A program made the translations under genes and the position numbers. From assembly GCA_964605665.1 (NCBI GenBank), contig CAZSDP010000018.1:1-64000 (forward strand): a stretch of DNA of 64,000 nt. Reading direction: 5' to 3'. Source of the DNA: CAZSDP01 sp964605665 (GTDB lineage Bacteria; Planctomycetota; UBA8108; UBA1146). The notes below the pieces were generated by a model. That model did not search any database, was not told where the DNA came from, and was given only the letters and a program-made list of their open reading frames with translations. Within the stretch, counting starts at the first letter, position 1. The number at the start of each line of letters is the position of its first letter. Of the stretch, positions 35,347 through 44,130 are shown piece by piece.

Positions 35347-35934
35347 TCAGCGGTTTTCTGCTGTGACACGGCGTCCAATGCGGAGTTCTGTTTCTCCATA
35401 TCGACGCGGTGCTTGCCATGCGATGACGTCGCTCGGTGGCGCTTCGATCCCCTTGGGATGCTCGAAGGCGACTTTCGCCCCGTCGCGCAGGCAATGCTCA
35501 GCGACGCGATCGATCGTCTTCCAGGGGTCCTTTTGAGGATCTCCAGCGCGAAAGTCGGGGAATGGAGGGTCGCAGAGGGCGAGATCGAATTCGCTCACTG
35601 GAGGGGTGTGCTGATGGAGGTCGAGGGTGATCACCTCCGTTTGCACGGTGAGATAGAGACGGTTCCGGTTCTCTTCCAAGATACGTAGGACTCGTGGATC
35701 CTTCTCCACGTAGATGACCCTCTGTGCTCCTCGGGAGATCGCTTCCGCTCCCAGCGCACCAGATCCGGCAAATAGATCGAGAACTTGCGCGCGTTCGACG
35801 GAGGCCCCCAGAATTGCAAACAGCGCTTCACGAACTCTGCTTCGCATCGGTCGAACGCGACGGCCTTCCAAGACTTTGACCGTCTCTCCGCGTAGGCTTC
35901 CTCCAGTGATTCGAGTTCCGGTGACTCTGCCCAC
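35347..35934 (-). CDS. rsmD: 16S rRNA m2G966 methyltransferase RsmD
   Basis: About 195 residues. The core begins TGTRITGGSLRGETVKV..RRVRPMRSRVREALFAIL, followed by the SAM loop LDLFAGSGALGAEAISRGA, VEKDPRVL and the catalytic DPPF motif. It methylates G966 (E. coli numbering) of 16S rRNA. The frame opens at TTG 36006, overlapping the upstream lipoprotein by 11 bp, but GTG 35934 with GAGG seven bases before it starts nearer the conserved core and is preferred. It is last in a minus-strand operon. Confidence 0.93.
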   Translation of the reverse strand: MGRVTGTRITGGSLRGETVKVLEGRRVRPMRSRVREALFAILGASVERAQVLDLFAGSGALGAEAISRGAQRVIYVEKDPRVLRILEENRNRLYLTVQTEVITLDLHQHTPPVSEFDLALCDPPFPDFRAGDPQKDPWKTIDRVAEHCLRDGAKVAFEHPKGIEAPPSDVIAWQAPRRYGETELRIGRRVTAENR

Positions 35935-35995
35935 GCGATTGCCTCGGGTTCTCCTGGGAGCCTTGGCCCCGGTGTGAAAGTTAGACGTTGTCCCG

Positions 35996-37156
35996 TTAGG
36001 GCTCAATTCGAATGTGCAGCTCTTGGCGACTGTTCACCGCTGCAATCGAATCAGAGACATTGACGATCAGGCGCGCTTTTCCGAATGGAATCTCGCGTGG
36101 GAGGTTGTAGCGGAGATTTAGAAACGAGTCGATCACGGGGTCAGACTCAGGCCCTCCCTCGGTCAGGATCACTTCGCGACCTCTGATGACTCCATCCCGA
36201 TCTTCAACATGAATCTCAACTTGGAGTTTCTGGTGATAACCATCGCGCCCTGATCGGTTCGTTAGGCCAAAGACCTCTACGTACAGTTTTACCAAAGACC
36301 CTGGACGAAACTCACTACGAGTCACGGGGCGATAGTCGGCGAGACCATCGATGCGTTGACACAGAATCGGGGTGCTGATGCGGAAGTTCCTAGCCGTGGT
36401 AGTGGGAGCAACGCGACGCAGGATCTCGGTACTTCGATCCTCGAGATCGACCGATTCAAAGAAGCTGGCAACGAGAAGGGAGTGTGATCGCGCGGAATTG
36501 TTCGATTGAGAGAGGCTTTCGATGAGCGGTTCTAAGTAGCTTAAGTCCTCTCCATCCAGCAAGTAATGGAGCGCGATCAACTGCCGTTGCAAACGATGTT
36601 TTGTGAGCCGCTCTCCATCTCCAAGCGATCTTTCATCGCGATCTTGAAAGCGACTGAGTTCGTCGAGGAGCTGTTGCCGACGGGCCTGTAGCACCGTTGG
36701 AAAGTCTCCTCGCAACGATTCCAATCCCCCCAACGCGTCGTTCTGTCGAAGGCGTGACTCTTGATCGAGTGAGATTGTGGTTCCGAGAGATCCCCGCGCC
36801 GATTGGTTTCCACTGCGTCGGGAGACCTGAATTCGGTCACTCAGCGTCGAATTCGAGGCAACACTTCGATGACGGTTCGAGTTGTAGCGAGGGTCTTCTG
36901 TTGATTGCTGAGGGGGCCAGTCATTCACCGGTCTGAACGTGGAATTCGAAACGGCGACATTGTTGGTGGTGTCCCCGAGAGGGGCCAAAGCCGGTCGCGG
37001 ATAATCGAGAGAGCTAGAATTGCGGTCGTTGTCGGGGGTGGTCGGAAGAGGGACACAGCTGATTGCGCCGATCAGGAGCAATAACCACGCGCCAAAGCAC
37101 ACTCGCTGACCAAGCCAACTTTTGGCAGAGCAACTGAATGCAACGCCTTTGAACAT
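35996..37156 (-). CDS. Putative lipoprotein with helical middle and beta C-terminus
   Basis: The 386-residue protein starts with a signal peptide and a possible lipobox GAISC with Cys34, so it is probably lipid-anchored. A Ser/Asn-rich linker, a helical section (about 135-230) and a C-terminal beta domain (about 265-385, 'PVTRSEFRPGSLVKLYVEVF') follow. The last part resembles adhesin/Ig-like folds, but no family is recognised. The ATG at 37156 follows GAGG. It overlaps the alternative rsmD start by 11 bp and follows the Ig/TPR gene by 140 bp in a GC-rich leader. Confidence 0.68.
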   Translation of the reverse strand: MFKGVAFSCSAKSWLGQRVCFGAWLLLLIGAISCVPLPTTPDNDRNSSSLDYPRPALAPLGDTTNNVAVSNSTFRPVNDWPPQQSTEDPRYNSNRHRSVASNSTLSDRIQVSRRSGNQSARGSLGTTISLDQESRLRQNDALGGLESLRGDFPTVLQARRQQLLDELSRFQDRDERSLGDGERLTKHRLQRQLIALHYLLDGEDLSYLEPLIESLSQSNNSARSHSLLVASFFESVDLEDRSTEILRRVAPTTTARNFRISTPILCQRIDGLADYRPVTRSEFRPGSLVKLYVEVFGLTNRSGRDGYHQKLQVEIHVEDRDGVIRGREVILTEGGPESDPVIDSFLNLRYNLPREIPFGKARLIVNVSDSIAAVNSRQELHIRIEP

Positions 37157-37296
37157 CGAGGACCTCAATGGGCGTGGGGCTCCCCGGGGCGTACTTCGGG
37201 GGGCCCGACCAGGCGATCATCTTCCTGTCGGAAGCGATTCTGGCAAGCGGATTTCGACTCCCTGAGCGCCGGTCGCTCGAGCGCCTCAGGCAGTAT

Positions 37297-39024
37297 TCAG
37301 TCAGAAGAAGCGCGTTCTAACGCTTCTTCGAGTCTTCGATATCGATTCAAGAGAGTCCGGAAATCTCGATTTTCGTAGAGCTGAACCTTGGAAATCTGCT
37401 GAAACAGCCTCTTTGCCTCGATCAGCTGCGATCGATGTTGATCGGGCTCACTTCGAAATAGATTGAGATGTCCTTGAATGACACTCAATGAAAGCCCGGG
37501 GTCTGCTGGTTTGAGCTCCAATGATCGACGATACGAAGCGAGCGCCTCGACATGGTGACCGAGTTTCGATTGGATCACCCCTTGATCGTGCCATGCATCG
37601 GAGTTTCCGGGAGTGATTTGCACGACGAGAGCGAGCTCTTCTAGTGCGAGTTCCAAAGACCGACGATCTTTTCGATCCGCGAGCACGATGGCTCGTTGGT
37701 GCCTCTTCAGTGCCAGATCTGCTCGATCGACTCGTGGATTGAAGAGCTGGATTCTCGTCGGTGCGAGCTTGCTCGCCTGATTGCCGGCACGATCTCTGGC
37801 CACGATTCTCAAGTCGAGATTCTCGGTTTCGATCATCGGCGGAACCCAGCCGATCGTTCCCTCACCGGTCGCCAGATCTTCGATCTCATGCAAGACCTGC
37901 CACGTTTTCCTGCCGTCGATCGAACACTCGATACGAGCCCCATGAGGAAGTGGATCCTCATCACGGCAAGTCCACGACAAGGTCAGAGGCTCTCCGCCAG
38001 AGTGGGCCAACTGAGGTCGTCCTTCGTTCACCTGGAGAGTGACAAGAGGGGGAAGCGTATCGACCGAAACCCGCAGATCTGCAGGGGTGTCAGGGCCTGG
38101 TGCAGGGCGGTCAGCCTGCCCGTTTTGGTGAACAGTACGAAGGTAGAACTCGTAATCACCCTCATGCTGTGCAGTGAAGTGGTATGGGGACTTTCGATCG
38201 GGGTCAAAGACCGGGCGCCAACGATCGAAGCCTCGACGAACCCAAATCTCCACTTGGGAGATTTCGTTGAGAGAGTAACGAGGAGATCGGTAGTAGATCG
38301 GGAACTGTCTGAAGTTGGTGACCGATTCAGCTGCGAGTATGTCTGACTCTCGCGCTGATTCGGAGGAGACCACTTGTAGGGGACGTGGAGTGATCCACTC
38401 GGTGCGATTTCCGACCGAGTCCTCCGCCGTGATGCGAAGTTCGAAAGAACCAGAGACATATGGTGGCCACCACTGGATGGTATCCGCCGCCCCAAAGTAC
38501 TTCGCTTCTGTGATGGGAGACCATGGTTCTTCTTGAGATCGACGATGGTCGACTTTGACCGGGTTCTCGCCAAGTGCTGCATCGGAGGCAAGCCAGCGAA
38601 TCTCGAGCGCACTCCCCGCATAGATGTGATCACTTTGAGTCGGCGTGATGACTTCGAGTGTGGGAGGTGTGGTGTCGATGACGCACGACACTTCTGGCGC
38701 GTCCCCAGGTTGAGGTGGATCTTGGATTTGTCCTGCTCGATCGCGAGCGACGACACGGAATCCATAGAGGCCATCAGAAGGGGCGTCAAAACGAAGGGGA
38801 CCTAACTGATGAAAGATTCGCGGATGGGCGTCCCAGCTGACGCCGTTGTCACGGGTCACCCAAAGCATGAGGCCTTCGATCGCGGCTGCCCCCATCTCTT
38901 CGCTCTCGACGGGGATCTCGATGTTCCGCGTTTTCAACCAAAGGGGATCATCGGATCCTTGTAGCTGCGGGGTAACGCTGAGAAACAGCGAGCTGAGGAT
39001 GATGATCGCTAGTGGGTATCGCAT
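37297..39024 (-). CDS. Exported Ig-like/TPR protein
   Basis: The 575-residue protein has a signal peptide (RYPLAIIILSSLFLSVTPQL, cut near GSDD). Three or four Ig-like beta domains carry the repeated phrase 'FRVVARDRAGQIQDPP', 'LRITAEDSVGNRTEW' or 'LRIVARDRAGNQASK', as in hyalin/Y_Y_Y-type sheets. TPR repeats near the end (SDAWHDQGVIQSKLGHHVEA) follow. The ATG at 39024 lies 4 bp after the stop of the zinc-ribbon gene, so the two are coupled. It is probably an envelope scaffold; the partner is unknown. Confidence 0.78.
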   Translation of the reverse strand: MRYPLAIIILSSLFLSVTPQLQGSDDPLWLKTRNIEIPVESEEMGAAAIEGLMLWVTRDNGVSWDAHPRIFHQLGPLRFDAPSDGLYGFRVVARDRAGQIQDPPQPGDAPEVSCVIDTTPPTLEVITPTQSDHIYAGSALEIRWLASDAALGENPVKVDHRRSQEEPWSPITEAKYFGAADTIQWWPPYVSGSFELRITAEDSVGNRTEWITPRPLQVVSSESARESDILAAESVTNFRQFPIYYRSPRYSLNEISQVEIWVRRGFDRWRPVFDPDRKSPYHFTAQHEGDYEFYLRTVHQNGQADRPAPGPDTPADLRVSVDTLPPLVTLQVNEGRPQLAHSGGEPLTLSWTCRDEDPLPHGARIECSIDGRKTWQVLHEIEDLATGEGTIGWVPPMIETENLDLRIVARDRAGNQASKLAPTRIQLFNPRVDRADLALKRHQRAIVLADRKDRRSLELALEELALVVQITPGNSDAWHDQGVIQSKLGHHVEALASYRRSLELKPADPGLSLSVIQGHLNLFRSEPDQHRSQLIEAKRLFQQISKVQLYENRDFRTLLNRYRRLEEALERASSD

Positions 39025-39028
39025 CACT

Positions 39029-39205
39029 TCAGAACAATTCGAGCTGGTGCTGAGAGTCTCGACTGGAAGATCCCCAGTGGAACCACCTGCGGAAGTCTTC
39101 CCAGCAGTTTCGACAGAGGTACTGGACACGATCGTCAAACTTCACCATTTGATGGGTGGGGATGTGCTCTCGATCGAAACAACGGTCGCAGGCATGCGAA
39201 TCCAT
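39029..39205 (-). CDS. Tiny zinc-ribbon protein (58 aa)
   Basis: The protein has two CxxC knuckles, HACDRC near residues 5-9 and YLCRNC near 31-34, spaced as in a treble-clef or zinc ribbon, then an aromatic WEDFRRWFHW tail. The ATG at 39205 has GAGGAGG five bases upstream, much better than the longer in-frame start at 39271. The stop lies 4 bp before the next gene's ATG, which supports translation. Function is unknown; it could bind nucleic acid or a protein partner. Confidence 0.68.
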   Translation of the reverse strand: MDSHACDRCFDREHIPTHQMVKFDDRVQYLCRNCWEDFRRWFHWGSSSRDSQHQLELF

Positions 39206-39531
39206 CGATTCCTCCTCGCAGATGGCAGAAAGACCCCGAAACGGTAGAGAGAGTCTGTCTGTTCTTCTCATCGGCTCGAATGAAACGGGGATTGAGCGAG
39301 GAATTACGGATTTACGAAGAAAGCAGTTTTGGGGTGGTTTGAGCCGATTCAGCGACGCGAGGGCGATCTGTCGCAGCGAGGAATGCTGACAGAGAGAGTT
39401 TTCGGCGCTGATGGAAACCTAGTTCGAGAGTGGTGATCGCCGCGAGAGGCCGCCACCGCTCTCGTTGATGTGAGTAGTCCAGGGAGGCGGCTTGGTCGCC
39501 TCTGCTCTTATCGCCGACGCTCTAGCTCGCT
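39206..39531. other. Intergenic region with hairpin-forming sequence
   Basis: These 326 bases carry no supported gene. An imperfect hairpin GAGAGTGGTG...CGCCACCGCTCTC spans about 39428-39465, and AGGCGGC...GTCGCCT at about 39485-39505 can form a second. They lie between two minus-strand genes, so they may end transcription of the cyclic-nucleotide gene. Confidence 0.4.
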
Positions 39532-39972
39532 TTAGCCGACCAAAGTTTCATCTGCAGCTGCGAGTCTACGGGCGAGCAAGCCACACATGTTTCGAACAAC
39601 CTTGTATGCCGTGAGATTGCCGGCGTCCAACAGTTGCTTGAACTGGTCTTTCGGGAACTTCTTCAAGCGCCCCGCTTCGATGCATAGAACCGAAGCGGAT
39701 CTCACGTCATCGGTGATGAGAGACATCTCGCCGAAGAAGGATAGATCTTCGAGTCGAGCGAGGACCTCGTCCTTTTTGCCAGACTTCAAGACTTCGAATT
39801 TTCCTGCGCCGATAATGTAGAACCCATCTCCAGCTGCTTCCTGACGGACGACCAACTCGCCAGCATTGGTTTCGACGTCTTCGGAGATGCGCAGAAGATC
39901 GCTGATCTCACTGTGATCGAGATTGGCAAACAGAGGAACCTGCGTAAATTTTTCGACATAGTCTTGCGACAT
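39532..39972 (-). CDS. Stand-alone cyclic-nucleotide-binding domain protein
   Basis: The 146-residue protein is a single cNMP-binding beta-barrel: VPLFANLDHSEISDLL, GELVVRQEAAGDGFYIIGAG and a phosphate cassette FFGEMSLITDDVRSASV, where Arg contacts the phosphate. There is no helix-turn-helix or catalytic domain. A conserved E and R are present in the cassette, so it probably binds cAMP or cGMP. GGAG is 6 bases before ATG 39972; the ATG at 39984 lacks such a site. It is likely a regulatory subunit for an unseen partner. Confidence 0.85.
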   Translation of the reverse strand: MSQDYVEKFTQVPLFANLDHSEISDLLRISEDVETNAGELVVRQEAAGDGFYIIGAGKFEVLKSGKKDEVLARLEDLSFFGEMSLITDDVRSASVLCIEAGRLKKFPKDQFKQLLDAGNLTAYKVVRNMCGLLARRLAAADETLVG

Positions 39973-40094
39973 GTGAGTCTCCATTCGACAGCGATCGGTT
40001 CACTGGTGAGAGCAATTCCCAGCAGAAGACAATCCACCACGAAAATAAGTCCCCAAGAGTCAACTGCTCTAAAAGGTCAAATGCTTCAGAGGGG

Positions 40095-40107
40095 GATCAC
40101 CGTGATC
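40095..40107. promoter_or_regulatory. Palindrome upstream of the cNMP-binding gene
   Basis: GATCAC-C-GTGATC is a perfect palindrome 123 bp upstream of the 39972 start and 78 bp after the ATP-grasp stop. Partial symmetry continues outwards (TCAGA / TGA). It may be a regulator site. Confidence 0.3.
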
Positions 40108-40184
40108 TGAGCAACTTGGACCCTACCGAAGTTGATGGTTGCTCGCAAGGGGTGGGGCAGAGAAGGAACGCCTGGCAACATACT

Positions 40185-41372
40185 TTACTGAGGGGGAGAG
40201 GCGGAACCAGGACCTTCGACTTCAAGCCAGGCTGCGAGTGGGTTTGCTCGGTCTGGATTCAGAAGTGGAATCGCATGATGCTTCGGCAGTTTGCGGGTGC
40301 TTGCGCGAAGGCTAACTTGGGTTCCTGTCTTCTTGGTTGCTTCGGGGAGAATTCGTGAAGTCCACGCATGAAGAAGCCAGCCCATCGTCATTCGCGCATT
40401 GATTTCACCGAGATACTGAGGGAAGTATGAGCCGTCCGATGCTCGGCCCAGCCATGAGTCGATCCCGCAGATGCCTCGAAAGCCGATCGCGCGGATGGAA
40501 TCTGCGATGCGGTGCACCTGTCGCGTTGACTGTTCGGTGAATTGCTTCGACCGATCATCATGAGGACGCACTGGCGTTCGAGCCGCGTTGAATTGACCGC
40601 CCGCAGAGTTCTCGAGCTGGTGAATACCGATGACTTCAGCGTGGTCTTCTTCAATTGAGAGCGCAAAGCCCAATTCGAAGTGGATGTCGAGCCGGGGCTC
40701 GAAGACCAAGGCAGAGTTCCGCTGGAGAGTTCGCATCGCCGCAGCATGTTGTTGGTCGTTCAGGGTCGGGCCTCGGCCTCGAATCCAATCGCGCCCAGTC
40801 GCTGAGAACAACGGCTTCAAGATCCATTCCTCGGTCGGTGAGTAGTTGGCAGCGCCTCTGGCAAGGTGAGCAGCCACCTCTTCCAAGTCCTTGACGACTC
40901 TGCGCCCAGGAAGATCGATCGAAAGCTCTTTTGCGAGCTTGACGTGAGTGTCGCGAGAATGGAGTTTGCGGGCAGCTTCAGGATCGGGCCGACTGAAGAG
41001 CCAAATCCGGTTCCAGAGGGGGGTGGTTTCGGCTTGATCGGGTGAGGAGAGACTCGGTGAGTTCTTCGATCTCAGTCCGGCAACTGAGGGCGTCTCACCC
41101 CAGGCGAGAATCTCATCCGCGTTGCTAAGGGTGGAACCCTCGCCTGACTCAAGCTCGAGGTGGGGGAGCCCGTGAACTGGAGCAATGCACTGATCGAGTG
41201 GACCATCTCCTGGTAGCCAGATTCGGTCGTTGCCGGAGCCGAAGACCCGCAGTAGCGATCCAAGCCTTCGGGCATTCTGAGCTGCTTGCTTCGACAGCTT
41301 TACTCGCTTCTGGTCGCTCTGGTGGTTGAGGTCGTTCTCGAAGTTGAGATTGGCGACGATCAGCCTGCTCAT
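40185..41372 (-). CDS. ATP-grasp-like enzyme
   Basis: The 395-residue protein shows late ATP-grasp features: WILKPLFSATGRDW (nucleotide-binding strand-loop), FEPRLDIHFELGFAL, and GEINARMTMGW, the metal-binding Glu-Ile-Asn-x-Arg signature near the C-terminus. The first ~130 residues are a variable pre-ATP-grasp region. Such enzymes join a carboxylate to an amine or other nucleophile using ATP. The substrate is unknown. The ATG overlaps the DUF455 stop (ATGA), so the pair are translated together. Family membership rests on motifs rather than full-length resemblance. Confidence 0.7.
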   Translation of the reverse strand: MSRLIVANLNFENDLNHQSDQKRVKLSKQAAQNARRLGSLLRVFGSGNDRIWLPGDGPLDQCIAPVHGLPHLELESGEGSTLSNADEILAWGETPSVAGLRSKNSPSLSSPDQAETTPLWNRIWLFSRPDPEAARKLHSRDTHVKLAKELSIDLPGRRVVKDLEEVAAHLARGAANYSPTEEWILKPLFSATGRDWIRGRGPTLNDQQHAAAMRTLQRNSALVFEPRLDIHFELGFALSIEEDHAEVIGIHQLENSAGGQFNAARTPVRPHDDRSKQFTEQSTRQVHRIADSIRAIGFRGICGIDSWLGRASDGSYFPQYLGEINARMTMGWLLHAWTSRILPEATKKTGTQVSLRASTRKLPKHHAIPLLNPDRANPLAAWLEVEGPGSASPPQ

Positions 41373-42220
41373 GCTGAGGGTGGAATCTGCGGATCAGGAG
41401 AGATCGATCGCAGATTTCGATCGTGTTCAGCGACCTCATTGGAGACTCGAGATAGATTTTCGATGAACTCCTCATCGAGGCCCGCCCGGCGGCGAGGCTC
41501 GCGGCGATAGGGTTCACCTCTTGCTCTTCCCGGATGAAGCGGCCAGTGAAGATGACGCCGATATGCTTCCCATTGTGATTCGAAAGGGGCGCTCAAACGC
41601 TCGAGCCAACGCATTCCGATCGCCACGTGCCCCTCCTCATCCTTGGCGACGCGCTCCAGGATTTTGGCTGTTTCATGATCACCACATCGGCGAGCAAATT
41701 CCGCCGCTTCGGGAGCATGATCGAGATTGGCGTTTTCGAAGGTCAGCGAGAGTGCGCAGAGAAACTCCACTTCGTTTCGAGTCTCCATGATCCGGTTCCA
41801 GAAGAGTCCACTGACGGGATAGTCTCCGAATTGGCCGCCGGAAGCTTGCAGGCGGAGTAAGTAGAGGCGGGTATGCACTTGCTCTTCACTCAAGACGCTC
41901 AGCCAGTCGCGACGCAGTTCATCGGGAGCTTCGGGGTACGCGATGAGAGCCCACGCGAATAGCTCGGTCGCTTGTAGCTCATGGTTTGCAAGAGCGTGAA
42001 TGATCCTCAGGCGCTGAGCGGGATCTTTCCAACCAGCGAGGGGTGGCACCTTCGCTTCTCGCCCCGGGACGATGGTGAGGTTTGCTGGGCGCCCAGGAGC
42101 TGTGGGAGCCACACCATCACCGCGATCTTCGTCGATGAGCTCGCGAGGAGGCGAGAGCTTTATCTCGAGGTCTGAGCTCTCCACGATGCGGCGAGCAAAT
42201 TCACAAACGGTTTTGACCAT
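41369..42220 (-). CDS. DUF455 ferritin-like protein
   Basis: The 283-residue protein has the DUF455 core: HALANHELQATELFAWAL, DWLSVLSEEQVHTRLYLLRL, FGDYPVSGLFWNRI and RVAKDEEGHVAIGMRW. The repeated E/H ligands (HELQA.E, EEQVH, DEEGH) are those of a carboxylate-bridged diiron or dimanganese site. Related proteins act as oxygenases or rearrangement enzymes in natural-product or tRNA modification. The role here is unknown. The ATG overlaps the RluD stop as TGATG and follows GGAGGAG. It is coupled downstream to the ATP-grasp gene. Confidence 0.85.
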   Translation of the reverse strand: MVKTVCEFARRIVESSDLEIKLSPPRELIDEDRGDGVAPTAPGRPANLTIVPGREAKVPPLAGWKDPAQRLRIIHALANHELQATELFAWALIAYPEAPDELRRDWLSVLSEEQVHTRLYLLRLQASGGQFGDYPVSGLFWNRIMETRNEVEFLCALSLTFENANLDHAPEAAEFARRCGDHETAKILERVAKDEEGHVAIGMRWLERLSAPFESQWEAYRRHLHWPLHPGRARGEPYRREPRRRAGLDEEFIENLSRVSNEVAEHDRNLRSISPDPQIPPSA

Positions 42221-43353
42221 CACTCCTCCAGCTTCTGCTGATCGGAGGTTGCACCCTTAACGTCTGACTTGTCACTGCTCAGTTCTTCCAACGATGGAGA
42301 AGCCGGAGGCGGAGAATTGAGAGCTTCTCGGTCGATCGACGACGCTTTCCACAGTGCCTGGAGATCAGGAGAAAGCGAGGCTTCGAATTGAAGCGTTCGA
42401 CCGTCTTCGGGGTGCCGAAACTCGATGCGAAATGCGTGGAGAGCATGTCGCTCGAGGAGTGGGCGTTCTTTCCCTTGTGGCTTCCGTCCCAAAGCGTCGG
42501 AGAGGGTGAGCTCTCGTTCTCGACCATAGTGATAGTCGCATGCGATCGGGTGTCCGATGCTCTTCAGGTGTACGCGGATCTGATGAGTCCGTCCCGTTAC
42601 GGGAAAGCAACGGAACCAGGTGAATTTGCCAAGGGTTCCGATGGTTCGCCATTGAGTGATCGATCGCTTTCCTAAGCTGTCGTGTCGAATTGCGATTTTC
42701 TTACGGTCGACGAGCGAGCGTCCAAGAGGAGCATCGATGGTGCCTTCTCGATCAAGAGGCGCTCCATGTGCCAGAGCCAGGTACTCCTTCTTCACGATTC
42801 GCGCTTTGAACTGGGCCGCGAGACGGCGGTGCGCATCGTCATGGCGCGCGATCACAATCAGTCCCGAAGTCTCTCGGTCGAGTCGATGGACAATCCCTGG
42901 ACGATTGTCTCCAGCTTCACGAGAGAGTTGGTCAGTGTGAGAGAGGAGTGCGTTGACCAAGGTGCCCCCCGAGTGGTTCCCGGCCCCAGGATGGACAACC
43001 AGTCCCGCTGGTTTATCGATGACGAGCAGTGTCTCGTCCTCGTAGATCAGATCGAAGTCGATCGCTTGAGGAACGGGAAGGGGAGGAGGTGGCGGAGGGA
43101 TTTTCAAAGAAACGTGTTCACCGACTCGTAGCATCCGGCTCGCGCGTGTTGATCGATCATCGATCGACACGCGACCCTCTTCGACCAATCGCTTGAGAGC
43201 CGATCGCGAAGAGTCTGGGACGCGGCGATGCAAGAAGACGTCGAGTCTCAGACCCGCTTCTTCGGGCGAGACTTCGAAGACATGATGCTCACCGGACAAA
43301 GGATTCCCTGAGTTCGAAAGATCACCAGAGTCGGAGAGGCCGCTATCCGCCAT
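42220..43353 (-). CDS. rluD: RluA/RluD family pseudouridine synthase
   Basis: About 377 residues. An S4 RNA-binding domain (LRLDVFLHRRVPDSSRSALK...) precedes the synthase core with IDKPAGLVVHPGAG, the catalytic HRLDRETSG (Asp) and RTHQIRVHLKSIGHPI. It converts uridines in 23S rRNA (1911, 1915 and 1917 in E. coli RluD) to pseudouridine. A ~50-residue Ser/Asp-rich tail is unusual. The start is uncertain: ATG 43353 overlaps the upstream gene's end by 11 bp and has AGGAG directly adjacent; ATG 43416 would add 21 basic residues. Confidence 0.93.
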   Translation of the reverse strand: MADSGLSDSGDLSNSGNPLSGEHHVFEVSPEEAGLRLDVFLHRRVPDSSRSALKRLVEEGRVSIDDRSTRASRMLRVGEHVSLKIPPPPPPLPVPQAIDFDLIYEDETLLVIDKPAGLVVHPGAGNHSGGTLVNALLSHTDQLSREAGDNRPGIVHRLDRETSGLIVIARHDDAHRRLAAQFKARIVKKEYLALAHGAPLDREGTIDAPLGRSLVDRKKIAIRHDSLGKRSITQWRTIGTLGKFTWFRCFPVTGRTHQIRVHLKSIGHPIACDYHYGRERELTLSDALGRKPQGKERPLLERHALHAFRIEFRHPEDGRTLQFEASLSPDLQALWKASSIDREALNSPPPASPSLEELSSDKSDVKGATSDQQKLEE

Positions 43354-44107
43354 CTCCTGAATCCGGGGCAGGGGGAGTCGTGCTCGGCGCCGGAGAGAGC
43401 GTTGGACCCTTATCATCGGAGGAACTCGGCTCCGCCGTAGTGTCCGCTTCCTCCGTCGTCGTGGAGGGAGGAGTCGTGGCGGGAGGGGTTGTGGTCTCTT
43501 CTTTCTCCGCGCTATCGTTGCCAGTGGGAGGAGAGCCCACCTGAACTTGGTTCGTTTGTCCTCCTGGGAGAATCGGAGTGACGTCGCCGGGGAGCACGGT
43601 CGGAGGTACCGGCTCAGGAATCGGCGGCAACTCGAAGTCTTTTGAGCCTTCGTAGGCGGTGGTCAACTCTCCCTGGGCGATGCTGAGCAGTAGATCCTCG
43701 GGATGGCGCTCTTGCGCTGCAGCGACGAGAGCGACGGCATCCGCGCGATCGTTCCCCTGATTTTGCTCGAAGAGCCAGAGAGCGTAACGGGTTACCAAGG
43801 CGGGCTCGATGCGCTTCCCTTCGAGCTCTGCGATGAGAACGGGCGCGTTGGCTCGAATACCGGCATCGTCATTTTCGAAGAGCTGGTAGATTTCTTCGCT
43901 CCAGGCCATCTCTTGGCTCTCTTTGAGCTTTCCAACGATGCCCATGATCGCGATGACCGCCACAATCCCGACGAGGATGACGATGACCGGAACTTTGAAC
44001 CGGTCCGCACCTTTGACGAGGTCTTCGGTGATGTGTGTGATCTTTTCGTCGAGCGCTTCCGGGGTGGCGGGGGCTTTCTGCCCCGGGCCCTTGCTCTGAG
44101 TCTTCAC
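43343..44107 (-). CDS. Single-pass membrane protein with helical domain and Pro/Thr-rich tail
   Basis: The 254-residue protein has a short cytosolic leader, one membrane helix (VPVIVILVGIVAVIAIMGIV, about 40-59), a helical domain of about 110 residues resembling the YfgM/TPR type, and a ~80-residue Pro/Thr/Ser tail (TTPPATTPPSTTT...). The start is GTG after GGAGGA at slightly long spacing. It is 23 bp after the lipoprotein and overlaps rluD. A role at the envelope, perhaps in outer-membrane or secretion chaperoning, is a guess. Confidence 0.68.
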   Translation of the reverse strand: MKTQSKGPGQKAPATPEALDEKITHITEDLVKGADRFKVPVIVILVGIVAVIAIMGIVGKLKESQEMAWSEEIYQLFENDDAGIRANAPVLIAELEGKRIEPALVTRYALWLFEQNQGNDRADAVALVAAAQERHPEDLLLSIAQGELTTAYEGSKDFELPPIPEPVPPTVLPGDVTPILPGGQTNQVQVGSPPTGNDSAEKEETTTPPATTPPSTTTEEADTTAEPSSSDDKGPTLSPAPSTTPPAPDSGDGG

Positions 44108-44130
44108 AATCGGTCCATCCTCCAGTTGGC

